Assembly: GCA_018714665.1 (NCBI GenBank) | Contig: DVNA01000043.1 | Span: 1 to 13,795 of the forward strand | Direction: 5' to 3' | DNA: 13,795 bases | Source of the DNA: Candidatus Gallibacteroides avistercoris | GTDB taxonomy: Bacteria > Bacteroidota > Bacteroidia > Bacteroidales > CHK158-818 | In this document: positions 7,414 to 13,795 of the stretch, piece after piece | Layout: every line of letters begins with the position of its first letter | How positions within the stretch are numbered: position 1 is the stretch's first letter | The notes under the pieces: generated by a model | The model's input: the letters and a program-made list of their open reading frames with translations, nothing else | The model's database searches: none | Told to the model about the DNA's origin: nothing | Program-made: the position numbers and the translations under genes

Positions 7414-8754
7414 CTAAAAAACGATTAGCCTGTCAAAATTAACGGTTTTTAGAACATCTTCATCTATTTCAACCGGGTATTTTTGTGCTAAAAGTTTTTT
7501 TATTTCTGTATTCTGCCACTTTTCCCAATCAGCCATGACGTTTTCTTTCACATCCAGATAGTGATCCGGTCTGGTTTTCAATACCTTACCATATACAAAA
7601 CTGTTCCTGTACACCGAATCGGCAACAAGGTCTTTCCGCTTAAAAGCACGTTTATCGACTGTTTGGTTCTGCCCCGGCAAATATACGCCTTTTTCTATTC
7701 TTAAAACAGCGTTTTCATCGTTATTCCAATCATCTGACAAGGCCATAATATCCGGTATAGGCACTCCTTTCTTCAATTGTTTTTTTACTCTTTTGGCCAT
7801 CTTTTTATCGGTACACTCCACTACATATCCTTTAAAGAGGGGCTGTTTTAACCGATATTTTTTTTTATTTTCTTTGAAATAGGCTTCGAGCTGCTCTGCA
7901 TCTATCGGTAAAAGGTACTTTCGTTGCGATTCGACAATCAGTATATTTCGGCCGAACTCTTCTGTCAGTTGTGCTATCTCCACGGAATCTTCTCTGGTCA
8001 ATTTTGGGAAGAGAATCTCCATCTCTGGTCCGAACCGTTTCCTCATCCGGTCAAATTTATTCCGAAGATGCAAGGTATCGTCCAAAGGTACGGTACCGAT
8101 ACGTTTGATAATATGCCACCCGTAAGGGGTCAAAACCGGCAGGGAGACACTTCCGTCCTGTTCCAGGGCAAAAGCGGCAGTTTCGAAAGTTTCTTCAAAT
8201 TCGCCGCGACTGAACGCGGGCAAAAGGCCTCCGTTCGGGGCAGAGAAAGAGTCGTCGGAGGCTTCTATGGCTAATTGTTCGAACGATTCGCCCCCTTCTA
8301 TCCGTGCATACAAACGGTATGCCCGTTTCCGAGCCAACGCTTTCTCCTGTTCCGATGCTTGCGGAACGACGGCACATAGGATGTGAGCGACTTTCAACTT
8401 GGGAGGTTGTTCTTGCAAATAGGTTTCAAAACGTTTCTCTGTTTCTGTATTTTGAGATGTTTGCCGTTTTCGCATAATACGCTCCTGATAATGCAAACAG
8501 GCCTGTTTGAAACTGTTTGTGGTATCTCTCCCCCGGGCTTTGGCATCTGCGATGTAGAGTTGTTGCAGAATAAACCTGTCCAGAAATTCCGGAAAAAGAA
8601 TCTCTGCCTGCATCGCTTTTGCCCGGCTGTAAGAGGCGGCTATTTCTTGTACAGAAAACGGCTGCCCGTTTATTTTCACGACAGTCCGCGTCATGTCGGA
8701 GGCAAACACCGACACAGACAAAACAATCAAAACAGAGAGAAATACTATTTTCAT
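7414..8754 (-). CDS. Secreted parvulin-type peptidyl-prolyl isomerase (PpiC/SurA-like)
   Basis: I choose the ATG at 8754, giving 446 residues, because it starts a clean signal peptide (MKIVFLSVLIVLSVSVFA, cleavage near residue 18). A frame extending to 8790 needs a TTG start and adds residues without signal-peptide character. Residues about 20-115 form a SurA-like N-terminal region (VVKINGQPFSVQEIAASY). A parvulin domain follows at about 119-218: KVAHILCAV, FEQLAIEASDDSFSAPNGGL, FETAAFAL and the closing YGWHIIKR. The remaining 230 residues are Lys-rich, with possible remains of a second foldase-like unit. The protein should act in the periplasm on outer-membrane or secreted proteins. It is the first gene of the seven-gene envelope/mutL cluster. 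A run of nine A in the mRNA lies at 7858-7866. Confidence 0.92.
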   Translation of the reverse strand: MKIVFLSVLIVLSVSVFASDMTRTVVKINGQPFSVQEIAASYSRAKAMQAEILFPEFLDRFILQQLYIADAKARGRDTTNSFKQACLHYQERIMRKRQTSQNTETEKRFETYLQEQPPKLKVAHILCAVVPQASEQEKALARKRAYRLYARIEGGESFEQLAIEASDDSFSAPNGGLLPAFSRGEFEETFETAAFALEQDGSVSLPVLTPYGWHIIKRIGTVPLDDTLHLRNKFDRMRKRFGPEMEILFPKLTREDSVEIAQLTEEFGRNILIVESQRKYLLPIDAEQLEAYFKENKKKYRLKQPLFKGYVVECTDKKMAKRVKKQLKKGVPIPDIMALSDDWNNDENAVLRIEKGVYLPGQNQTVDKRAFKRKDLVADSVYRNSFVYGKVLKTRPDHYLDVKENVMADWEKWQNTEIKKLLAQKYPVEIDEDVLKTVNFDRLIVF

Positions 8755-8769
8755 AACATCCGGCGTACT

Positions 8770-8823
8770 AAAATAACAAAAATACACCAACCAGATTTTG
8801 CTTAGAATCTTTGTCGGTGTATT
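8770..8823 (-). terminator. Probable intrinsic terminator downstream of guaB
   Basis: In the direction of guaB transcription an arm AATACACC (8823-8816) pairs with GGTGTATT (8788-8781). Inside it, AGATT (8810-8806) pairs with AATCT (8797-8793), leaving an internal loop of five against four bases and an eight-base apical loop. A U-rich tract TTTTTGTTATTTT follows at once (8782-8770). The arm begins 28 bases after the guaB stop. The interrupted stem makes it weaker than the recQ terminator. Confidence 0.5.
8777..8784 (-). promoter_or_regulatory. Putative Bacteroidetes -7 box upstream of the PPIase operon
   Basis: On the minus strand this reads TATTTTTG, matching the Bacteroidetes -7 consensus TAnnTTTG. 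It lies 22 bases upstream of the chosen ATG at 8754. I found no convincing TTG/TTTG at the -33 distance. The box overlaps the descending arm and U-tract of a hairpin that could instead terminate guaB transcription, so the assignment is tentative. Confidence 0.35.
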
Positions 8824-8851
8824 CTGTTTGGTATCAATAACGCGATTTTGA

Positions 8852-10327
8852 TTATTCGCCGCGGCTGTAATTGGGGGCTTCGCTGGTTATCGTTACATCG
8901 TGGGGATGGCTTTCGGCAACACCGGCATTGGTAATACGGGTAAATTTGGCCTGATGCAACTCATCGATGTTTCTGGCTCCGCAATATCCCATACCGGCAC
9001 GCAATCCACCGACCATCTGATAGATGACTTCATAAAGCGAACCTTTGTAGGGTACACGCGCGGCAATACCTTCGGGAACCAGTTTCTTCACATCGCTTTC
9101 GTTGGCCTGGAAATAACGGTCCTTGGAGCCTTTTTCCATCGCTTCCAACGATCCCATTCCCCGATATGATTTGAACTTGCGACCATTATAGATAATGGTT
9201 TCTCCCGGAGACTCTTCTACACCGGCCAACAGCCCGCCGACCATCACCGAATAGGCACCTGCGGCCAAAGCCTTGACTATATCACCCGAATAACGGATAC
9301 CTCCGTCGGCAATCAACGGTATTCCGGTTCCTTCCAACGCCTTGGCCACTTCATATACGGCCGACAACTGGGGAACTCCCACTCCGGCAATTACCCGCGT
9401 GGTACAAATGGAACCCGGACCTATACCTACTTTTACGCCATCAGCTCCGGCTTCTACCAGGAATTTAGCGGCTTCGCCCGTAGCAATGTTCCCTACCACC
9501 ACGTCTATCTGGGGATATTTGGCTTTTACTTTTTTCAGTACATCTACTACATAAACCGAATGGCCATGTGCGGTATCGATTACGATTGCATCGACTCCGG
9601 CAGCTACCAAAGCGTCCACACGATCCATTGTATCGACGGTTACACCAACGCCGGCGGCTACCCGCAAACGGCCCAATTTGTCTTTACAAGCCAAGGGTTT
9701 GTCTTTGGCCTTGGTAATATCTTTATAGGTTACCAATCCTACCAGTTTTCCGTCTTTATCTACAACAGGTAATTTTTCGATCTTATGTTCTTGCAGTATG
9801 TCAGCAGCCTGCTGCAAATCGGTGGACTGATTGGTGGTAATCAGGTTTTCTTTGGTCATCACCTCGTCTATCGATTTTTCGGCATTACGCTCGAAACGAA
9901 GGTCGCGATTGGTTACAATCCCAACCAGACGGCGATCATCATCGACAACGGGTATCCCGCCGATTTTATATTCGGCCATAATCATCAGGGCATCCTTTAC
10001 TTTGGAACCGCGCTTGATGGTAACCGGATCGTAGATCATGCCGTTTTCGGCCCGTTTTACGGTATGAACCTGTTTGGCCTGCTCTTGAATAGACATATTC
10101 TTATGAATCACTCCGATTCCACCCTCGCGGGCAATGGCGATGGCCAACTTGGCTTCGGTTACCGTATCCATGGCAGCTGAAACCAAAGGCGTATTCAACT
10201 GGATATTTCTTGAAAACTTTGTCGTAAGTTCGACATTCCGGGGGAGGACTTCTGAATAGGCGGGGATTAACAATACGTCGTCAAATGTCAATCCGTCCAT
10301 AACCACTTTTTCTGCAATAAATGACAT
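8852..10327 (-). CDS. guaB: Inosine-5'-monophosphate dehydrogenase
   Basis: The enzyme oxidises IMP to XMP with NAD+, the committed step of GMP synthesis, in the cytoplasm. I choose the ATG at 10327 (491 residues) because it gives the standard start MSFIAEKVVMDGLTFDDVLL; the frame extends to 10390 but adds residues foreign to the family. The TIM barrel opens with TFDDVLLIPAYSEVLPR. Two CBS regulatory domains are inserted at about 96-149 (YKIGGIPVVDDDRRLVGIVTNRD, residues 120-142) and 157-209 (IEKLPVVDKDGKLVGLVT). The catalytic loop GIGPGSICTTR contains Cys308, ADGGIRYSGD binds phosphate, and the flap carries the Arg-Tyr pair in DRYFQ at about 404-405. Length is normal. It appears to be its own transcription unit, with a -7 box close upstream and a terminator-like hairpin after it. 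Confidence 0.98.
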   Translation of the reverse strand: MSFIAEKVVMDGLTFDDVLLIPAYSEVLPRNVELTTKFSRNIQLNTPLVSAAMDTVTEAKLAIAIAREGGIGVIHKNMSIQEQAKQVHTVKRAENGMIYDPVTIKRGSKVKDALMIMAEYKIGGIPVVDDDRRLVGIVTNRDLRFERNAEKSIDEVMTKENLITTNQSTDLQQAADILQEHKIEKLPVVDKDGKLVGLVTYKDITKAKDKPLACKDKLGRLRVAAGVGVTVDTMDRVDALVAAGVDAIVIDTAHGHSVYVVDVLKKVKAKYPQIDVVVGNIATGEAAKFLVEAGADGVKVGIGPGSICTTRVIAGVGVPQLSAVYEVAKALEGTGIPLIADGGIRYSGDIVKALAAGAYSVMVGGLLAGVEESPGETIIYNGRKFKSYRGMGSLEAMEKGSKDRYFQANESDVKKLVPEGIAARVPYKGSLYEVIYQMVGGLRAGMGYCGARNIDELHQAKFTRITNAGVAESHPHDVTITSEAPNYSRGE

Positions 10328-10348
10328 AGGCGTAAAATTTATTGCGCA

Positions 10349-10356
10349 CAAAGATA
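10349..10356 (-). promoter_or_regulatory. Putative -7 box of the guaB promoter
   Basis: The minus strand reads TATCTTTG, an exact TAnnTTTG match, 21 bases upstream of the guaB ATG at 10327. I see no clear -33 TTG at 19-21 bases; that stretch is A-rich. The implied leader is only about 15 bases, which leaves little room for an RNA switch. Confidence 0.55.
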
Positions 10357-10451
10357 CATATTTTTGCGATATTTTTTTCGACCGGAACAATCTTTTTTGA
10401 TTGCTTTCAAATATTTTACCTTGTTTGATTTTTTACCTAACTCCTTATTGT

Positions 10452-10489
10452 CATAAATAAAAAACGAGCCGGCTTTTAAAAGCCGGCTC
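10452..10489 (-). terminator. Strong rho-independent terminator downstream of recQ
   Basis: Positions 10466-10489 form a perfect 24-base palindrome with GAGCCGGC arms and a TTTTAAAA centre. In the recQ direction it is followed by GTTTTTTATTT (10465-10455). It begins 29 bases after the recQ stop at 10519. The hairpin separates recQ from guaB. On the plus strand the A-rich side precedes the hairpin and no T tract follows, so it should act mainly on minus-strand transcripts. Confidence 0.92.
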
Positions 10490-10518
10490 ATTGGAGATAT
10501 AGTATTGTTTCTCCATCT

Positions 10519-12699
10519 TTAATTGGCCATTTCGGAAATGAATTTGATACGCACCAGGCGAATTTCTTCTTCGGTATAGTCCTTACCAAACTCTTCAATG
10601 GCATTTTCCAAACTGTCGGTCTCTTCTTCTTTAAAGTATTCGAACAGCTCTTCGATACGGTCTTCGTCCATAATCTCTTGGAGGAAATAGTCTATGTTGA
10701 TCTTGGTTCCCGAATAGACGATAGCCTCTATTTCATCCAACAAATCGGTAAATTCCAACCCTTTGGATTCGGCCAGTTCGTCCAATGCAATCTTCCGGTC
10801 AATAGCCTGGATAATGGAAACCTTTAATTTTGACTTGTTGGCCACGGTGCGTACACGCAAATCTTCGGGACGTTCTATTTCGTTCTCCTCTACGTGTTTC
10901 TTGATCACTTTTATAAATTCTTCGCCGTAGCGTTTGGCCTTCCCGGCTCCCACCCCGAGGATGTTCTGCAACTCTTCTATGGTAACCGGATAGGTGGTAG
11001 CCATGGCTTCCAACGATGGATCCTGGAAGATAACATAAGGGGGCAGTTCCAGCTTCTTGGCTATCTTCTTGCGCAGATCTTTCAAAATGGAGTACAATAC
11101 GGGATCGACGGCACAAGAGGCACCTCCCTTCATCGGGACTTCCTCTTCTATTTCGTCAAAATCGTTGTCTTCTACTATTTTGAACGATTCAGGCTTCTTC
11201 AAGAACGCATGACCTTTTTTGGTAACTTTCAACAGCCCGTAATTCTCTATATCTTTATCGAGGTATCCTCCAATGAGCGCTTGACGGATGACAGCATTCC
11301 ATACTTTTTCATCTTCTCCTTCTCCTACCCCGAATACTTCGAGTTCATCGTGATGGTAAGAGAGCACCTCGCTGGTCTCTTTTCCTGTCAAAACATCGAT
11401 AACATGGTCTGTTTTGAACTTTTCTTTTAAAGCGATGACAGTATCAATAACTGCACACAATAAATCTTGAGCTTCCACTTGTTTTTTGGGGTTTAAACAA
11501 TTGTCACAATTTCCACAATTATCTTCGTTATACTCTTCGCCGAAATAATGCAGCAACAGTCGCCTTCTACATACGGACGATTCTGCATACGCAGCGGTTT
11601 CAAGCAACAGTTGCTTGCCGATTTCTTGTTCAGCAATGGGTTTGCCCTGCATAAACTTTTCCAGTTTCTGCAAATCCTTGTTCACATAGAAGGTGATACA
11701 CTGTCCTTCGCCACCATCACGACCGGCCCGGCCGGTTTCCTGATAGTAACCTTCGAGGCTCTTGGGTATGTCGTAATGTATGACGTAACGTACATCGGGC
11801 TTGTCTATACCCATACCGAACGCTATGGTGGCCACGATAACCTCTACCTTCTCTAACAAAAATGCATCCTGGTTGGTTGTACGGGTATTCGAGTCCATCC
11901 CAGCGTGATAGGGCAATGCCTTGATTCCATTAACTTGGAGCGTCTGGGCCAGTTCTTCTACCTTTTTACGGCTTAAACAATAAATGATACCCGACTTGCC
12001 GGGTTGTGATTTGATATATTTGATGATATCCTTATCTATGTTCTGGGTCTTGGGCCTTATTTCGTAATAGAGGTTGGGACGATTGAACGACGACTTGAAA
12101 ACAGCAGCATCCAACATCCCCAGATTTTTCTGAATATCATGCTGTACCTTAGGAGTGGCCGTAGCTGTCAAAGCGATAACAGGATGCACTCCGATCTCCT
12201 GAATGATGGGACGGATACGGCGATATTCCGGCCGAAAGTCATGACCCCATTCCGAAATGCAGTGCGCCTCATCCACCGCATAAAACGATATATCAACCTG
12301 TTTGAGGAATTCGATGTTTTCCTCTTTGGTCAGCGACTCGGGAGCGACATACAACAACTTGGTCTTTTTGCAAAGAATATCACTTTTTACCTGATCTATC
12401 GCCGCTTTGTTCAACGATGAATTGATAAAGTGAGCTATTCCGTCCTCTTCGCTGAAATTACGCATGGCATCTACCTGGTTTTTCATCAGGGCGATCAACG
12501 GAGAGATGACAATGGCCGTACCGTCCATCATCAACGACGGCAATTGATAACACAATGATTTACCGCCTCCGGTAGGCATCAGAACAAAGGTGTCTTTTCC
12601 GGATAGAAGATTCCGGATAATCGCCTCCTGATTTCCTTTAAAGGTGTCAAAACCAAAGTATCTTTTTAATTCTTCCGTTAAATTCGTTTTTGTTGCCAT
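10519..12699 (-). CDS. recQ: ATP-dependent DNA helicase RecQ
   Basis: This superfamily 2 helicase unwinds DNA 3' to 5' in recombination and fork repair. I choose the ATG at 12699 (726 residues), giving MATKTNLTEELKRYFGFDTF; the frame runs up to 12864 only through a TTG start and encodes an unrelated extension. Motifs in order: motif 0 FGFDTFKGNQEAI (15-27), Walker A MPTGGGKS (41-48), DEAH box (143-146), aromatic-rich loop HCISEWGHDFRPEYR (146-160), motif III ALTATAT (176-182), and motif VI YYQETGRAGRDG (318-329). The zinc site uses Cys377 and Cys395, Cys398, Cys401. A winged-helix (RQC) region and an HRDC domain (about 530-605, with ILGVGAGKAKRYGEEF) follow. About 120 further acidic, helical residues (606-726) extend beyond E. 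coli RecQ's usual length of about 610. A terminator closes the gene. Confidence 0.97.
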   Translation of the reverse strand: MATKTNLTEELKRYFGFDTFKGNQEAIIRNLLSGKDTFVLMPTGGGKSLCYQLPSLMMDGTAIVISPLIALMKNQVDAMRNFSEEDGIAHFINSSLNKAAIDQVKSDILCKKTKLLYVAPESLTKEENIEFLKQVDISFYAVDEAHCISEWGHDFRPEYRRIRPIIQEIGVHPVIALTATATPKVQHDIQKNLGMLDAAVFKSSFNRPNLYYEIRPKTQNIDKDIIKYIKSQPGKSGIIYCLSRKKVEELAQTLQVNGIKALPYHAGMDSNTRTTNQDAFLLEKVEVIVATIAFGMGIDKPDVRYVIHYDIPKSLEGYYQETGRAGRDGGEGQCITFYVNKDLQKLEKFMQGKPIAEQEIGKQLLLETAAYAESSVCRRRLLLHYFGEEYNEDNCGNCDNCLNPKKQVEAQDLLCAVIDTVIALKEKFKTDHVIDVLTGKETSEVLSYHHDELEVFGVGEGEDEKVWNAVIRQALIGGYLDKDIENYGLLKVTKKGHAFLKKPESFKIVEDNDFDEIEEEVPMKGGASCAVDPVLYSILKDLRKKIAKKLELPPYVIFQDPSLEAMATTYPVTIEELQNILGVGAGKAKRYGEEFIKVIKKHVEENEIERPEDLRVRTVANKSKLKVSIIQAIDRKIALDELAESKGLEFTDLLDEIEAIVYSGTKINIDYFLQEIMDEDRIEELFEYFKEEETDSLENAIEEFGKDYTEEEIRLVRIKFISEMAN

Positions 12700-12783
12700 G
12701 CGATAAACTCTGATTAGAATAGTCCTGGAATATGCGAAAGCACTTCTCCTTTTTGGGTCTTGATAGAGAGAAAAAAGTGAATC

Positions 12784-12832
12784 GGAAAAAGTTTTTCCCT
12801 CAAACGACACGCATTTATGCAGTTTGTCGTTT
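12784..12832 (-). repeat. Two inverted repeats in the clpX-recQ intergenic leader
   Basis: AAACGACA at 12802-12809 is inverted as TGTCGTTT at 12825-12832, with an inner GCA/TGC pairing around TTTA. Directly beside it, 12784-12798 reads GGAAAAAGTTTTTCC, a palindrome apart from its centre. Both lie in the expected recQ leader. They may be an attenuator, a weak clpX terminator or a protein-binding site. A run of six U follows in the recQ direction at 12776-12771, seven bases after the second repeat. The repeats are seen directly; their function is not known. Confidence 0.55.
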
Positions 12833-12865
12833 CCATGTTTTAATGAATCGCGCTTTTCTACCAAA

Positions 12866-12898
12866 CAAATTTATAAACAACTCTTCAAAATTCGCAAT
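12866..12898 (-). promoter_or_regulatory. Putative recQ promoter (-33 TTG, -7 TAAATTTG)
   Basis: The minus strand reads TAAATTTG at 12873-12866, matching the Bacteroidetes -7 consensus TAnnTTTG. ATTG lies at 12898-12895, 21 bases further upstream, which fits the -33 element spacing. It starts 15 bases after the clpX stop and implies a recQ leader of about 160 bases. The remainder of the 213-base gap (12700-12912) holds the two inverted repeats and no convincing gene. Confidence 0.5.
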
Positions 12899-12912
12899 AA
12901 ATTTGGAAGTTT

Positions 12913-13795
12913 TTAATGCAAAGTCATCATATTTGTTTTTTCCAGCTTCTCTTTTGCGTATTGGGCGTTTATCACCAGTTCTTTTTCGTCCGACGAGGGC
13001 ATCTCGAACATGGCATCCATGACAACGCTTTCTGTGATGGAGCGCAAACCACGGGCCCCGAGTTTAAATTCTATGGCCTTGTCCACAATATAATCCAACG
13101 CATCGTCTGTTACGGTCAACTTCACGTCGTCCATCTCAAACAGTTTGACATATTGTTTGACGATGGCGTTTTTAGGCTCGGTCAGGATTCGTCTCAGCAC
13201 AGCCCGATCCAACGGCTGTAAATAGGTCAGGATGGGCAAACGTCCTATTATTTCAGGTATCAACCCGAACGATTTCAAATCCTGGGGTGTGATATACTGC
13301 AACAAGTTGTCCCGGTCTATTTCCATCCGGCTTTTCCCGGCCGCATACCCTACTACCCGGGTGTTCAGCCGTTGGGCTATTTTCTTTTCGATGCCTTCAA
13401 AAGCTCCGCCGCAAATAAACAGAATATTCTTGGTATTTACCGGTATCATTTTTTGTTCCGGGTGTTTGCGACCTCCCTGGGGAGGAACGTTGACGATGGA
13501 GCCCTCCAAGAGTTTCAACAACCCCTGCTGTACCCCTTCCCCACTGACATCGCGTGTAATGGAGGGATTATCGCCTTTTCGGGCAATCTTGTCGATCTCG
13601 TCGATAAAAACGATTCCTCGTTCTGCGGCGGCTACGTTGTAATCGGCTACTTGGAGTAACCGCGTCAACAGGCTTTCAATATCTTCTCCCACGTAACCGG
13701 CTTCGGTCAATACCGTGGCATCGACTATGGTAAACGGTACATGGAGCATGCGCGCGATGGTTCTGGCCAACAAAGTCTTTCCGGTTCCGGTAGGC
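12913..13795 (-). CDS. clpX: ATP-dependent protease ATP-binding subunit ClpX, partial (N-terminus outside window)
   Basis: 293 residues of the C-terminal part are visible. The frame is open to the right edge, where it reads PTGTGKTLLARTIA, the Walker A motif; the zinc-binding domain and the start lie beyond the window. Further AAA+ features in order are pore loop 1 GYVGED, Walker B GIVFIDEID, RDVSGEGVQQGLLKLLEG, the sensor region NILFICGGAF, the ClpP-contact position where E. coli has IGF and this protein reads VGY (13345-13353), the arginine-finger segment FGLIPEIIGRLP, and sensor 2 GARGLRSI. ClpX unfolds tagged proteins and feeds them to ClpP in the cytoplasm. The gene ends ACT TTG CAT TAA. 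It precedes recQ by 213 bases; no strong terminator is seen directly after it. Confidence 0.97.
   Translation of the reverse strand, partial: PTGTGKTLLARTIARMLHVPFTIVDATVLTEAGYVGEDIESLLTRLLQVADYNVAAAERGIVFIDEIDKIARKGDNPSITRDVSGEGVQQGLLKLLEGSIVNVPPQGGRKHPEQKMIPVNTKNILFICGGAFEGIEKKIAQRLNTRVVGYAAGKSRMEIDRDNLLQYITPQDLKSFGLIPEIIGRLPILTYLQPLDRAVLRRILTEPKNAIVKQYVKLFEMDDVKLTVTDDALDYIVDKAIEFKLGARGLRSITESVVMDAMFEMPSSDEKELVINAQYAKEKLEKTNMMTLH

Noticed and set aside
8755..8790. Longer N-terminus for the first PPIase gene (TTG start at 8790)
   Set aside because: The extension has no signal-peptide character and a TTG start. The ATG at 8754 opens a clean signal peptide.
10328..10348. Purine riboswitch ahead of guaB
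   Set aside because: The leader implied by the -7 box is about 15 bases, too short for any known riboswitch, and no conserved core is visible.
10328..10390. Longer N-terminus for guaB
   Set aside because: The added 21 residues are not found in IMP dehydrogenases and would span the -7 box. The ATG at 10327 gives the standard start.
10894..11430. Plus-strand open frame of 178 codons inside recQ
   Set aside because: It is a shadow of recQ, with no ribosome binding site or domain and biased composition.
12728..12755. Leader peptide GTG-initiated after AAGGAG in the recQ leader
   Set aside because: The start would be only two bases from the AAGGAG and the peptide only nine codons long. There is no run of regulatory codons.
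12700..12864. Longer N-terminus for recQ (TTG start at 12864)
   Set aside because: The 55 extra residues show no RecQ similarity and cross the inverted repeats. The ATG at 12699 matches the family start.

Overview
The window is an ordinary, gene-dense stretch of a Bacteroidetes chromosome, most likely order Bacteroidales. The signs are the OstA-like protein next to SurA-type foldases, the start MSFIAEKVVMDGLTFDDVL of the IMP dehydrogenase, a RecQ of about 726 residues with a C-terminal extension, and upstream boxes that fit the Bacteroidetes -7 consensus TAnnTTTG. I cannot name the genus from the sequence alone. Every convincing gene lies on the minus strand, so transcription runs from high to low coordinates. 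I see no tRNA, rRNA, CRISPR array, insertion sequence, phage gene or defence island.

Right part (13795 down to 8852): the 3' two thirds of clpX (protein-unfolding ATPase of ClpXP), then recQ (DNA helicase) after a 213-bp gap that holds a promoter-like pair and two inverted repeats, then guaB (IMP dehydrogenase). A near-textbook intrinsic terminator separates recQ from guaB. A weaker hairpin plus U-rich tract follows guaB. In three cases the longest frame begins upstream of the probable start. I place the starts at 12699 (recQ), 10327 (guaB) and 8754 (first PPIase gene).

Left part (8754 down to 1): seven tightly packed genes that look like one operon: a secreted parvulin-type prolyl isomerase, a lipoprotein related to SurA/PpiC but without a readable catalytic domain, a SurA-like protein with two parvulin domains, an OstA/LptA-like periplasmic protein, a 101-residue single-span membrane protein, mutL, and an NlpC/P60 peptidase that runs off the left edge. 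Gaps are 1 to 41 bases. The first four products fit outer-membrane biogenesis (folding of outer-membrane proteins and LPS transport). mutL (mismatch repair) and the NlpC/P60 enzyme (peptidoglycan peptide cleavage or recycling) are apparently co-transcribed with them.

I did not find a clearly new system. The points most worth a second look are a MutL whose C-terminal endonuclease motifs are degenerate, an OstA-like protein with an internally duplicated Asp-Ser-rich linker, the three-gene foldase cluster with a non-catalytic-looking middle member, and a terminator hairpin that overlaps the presumed promoter of the envelope operon.
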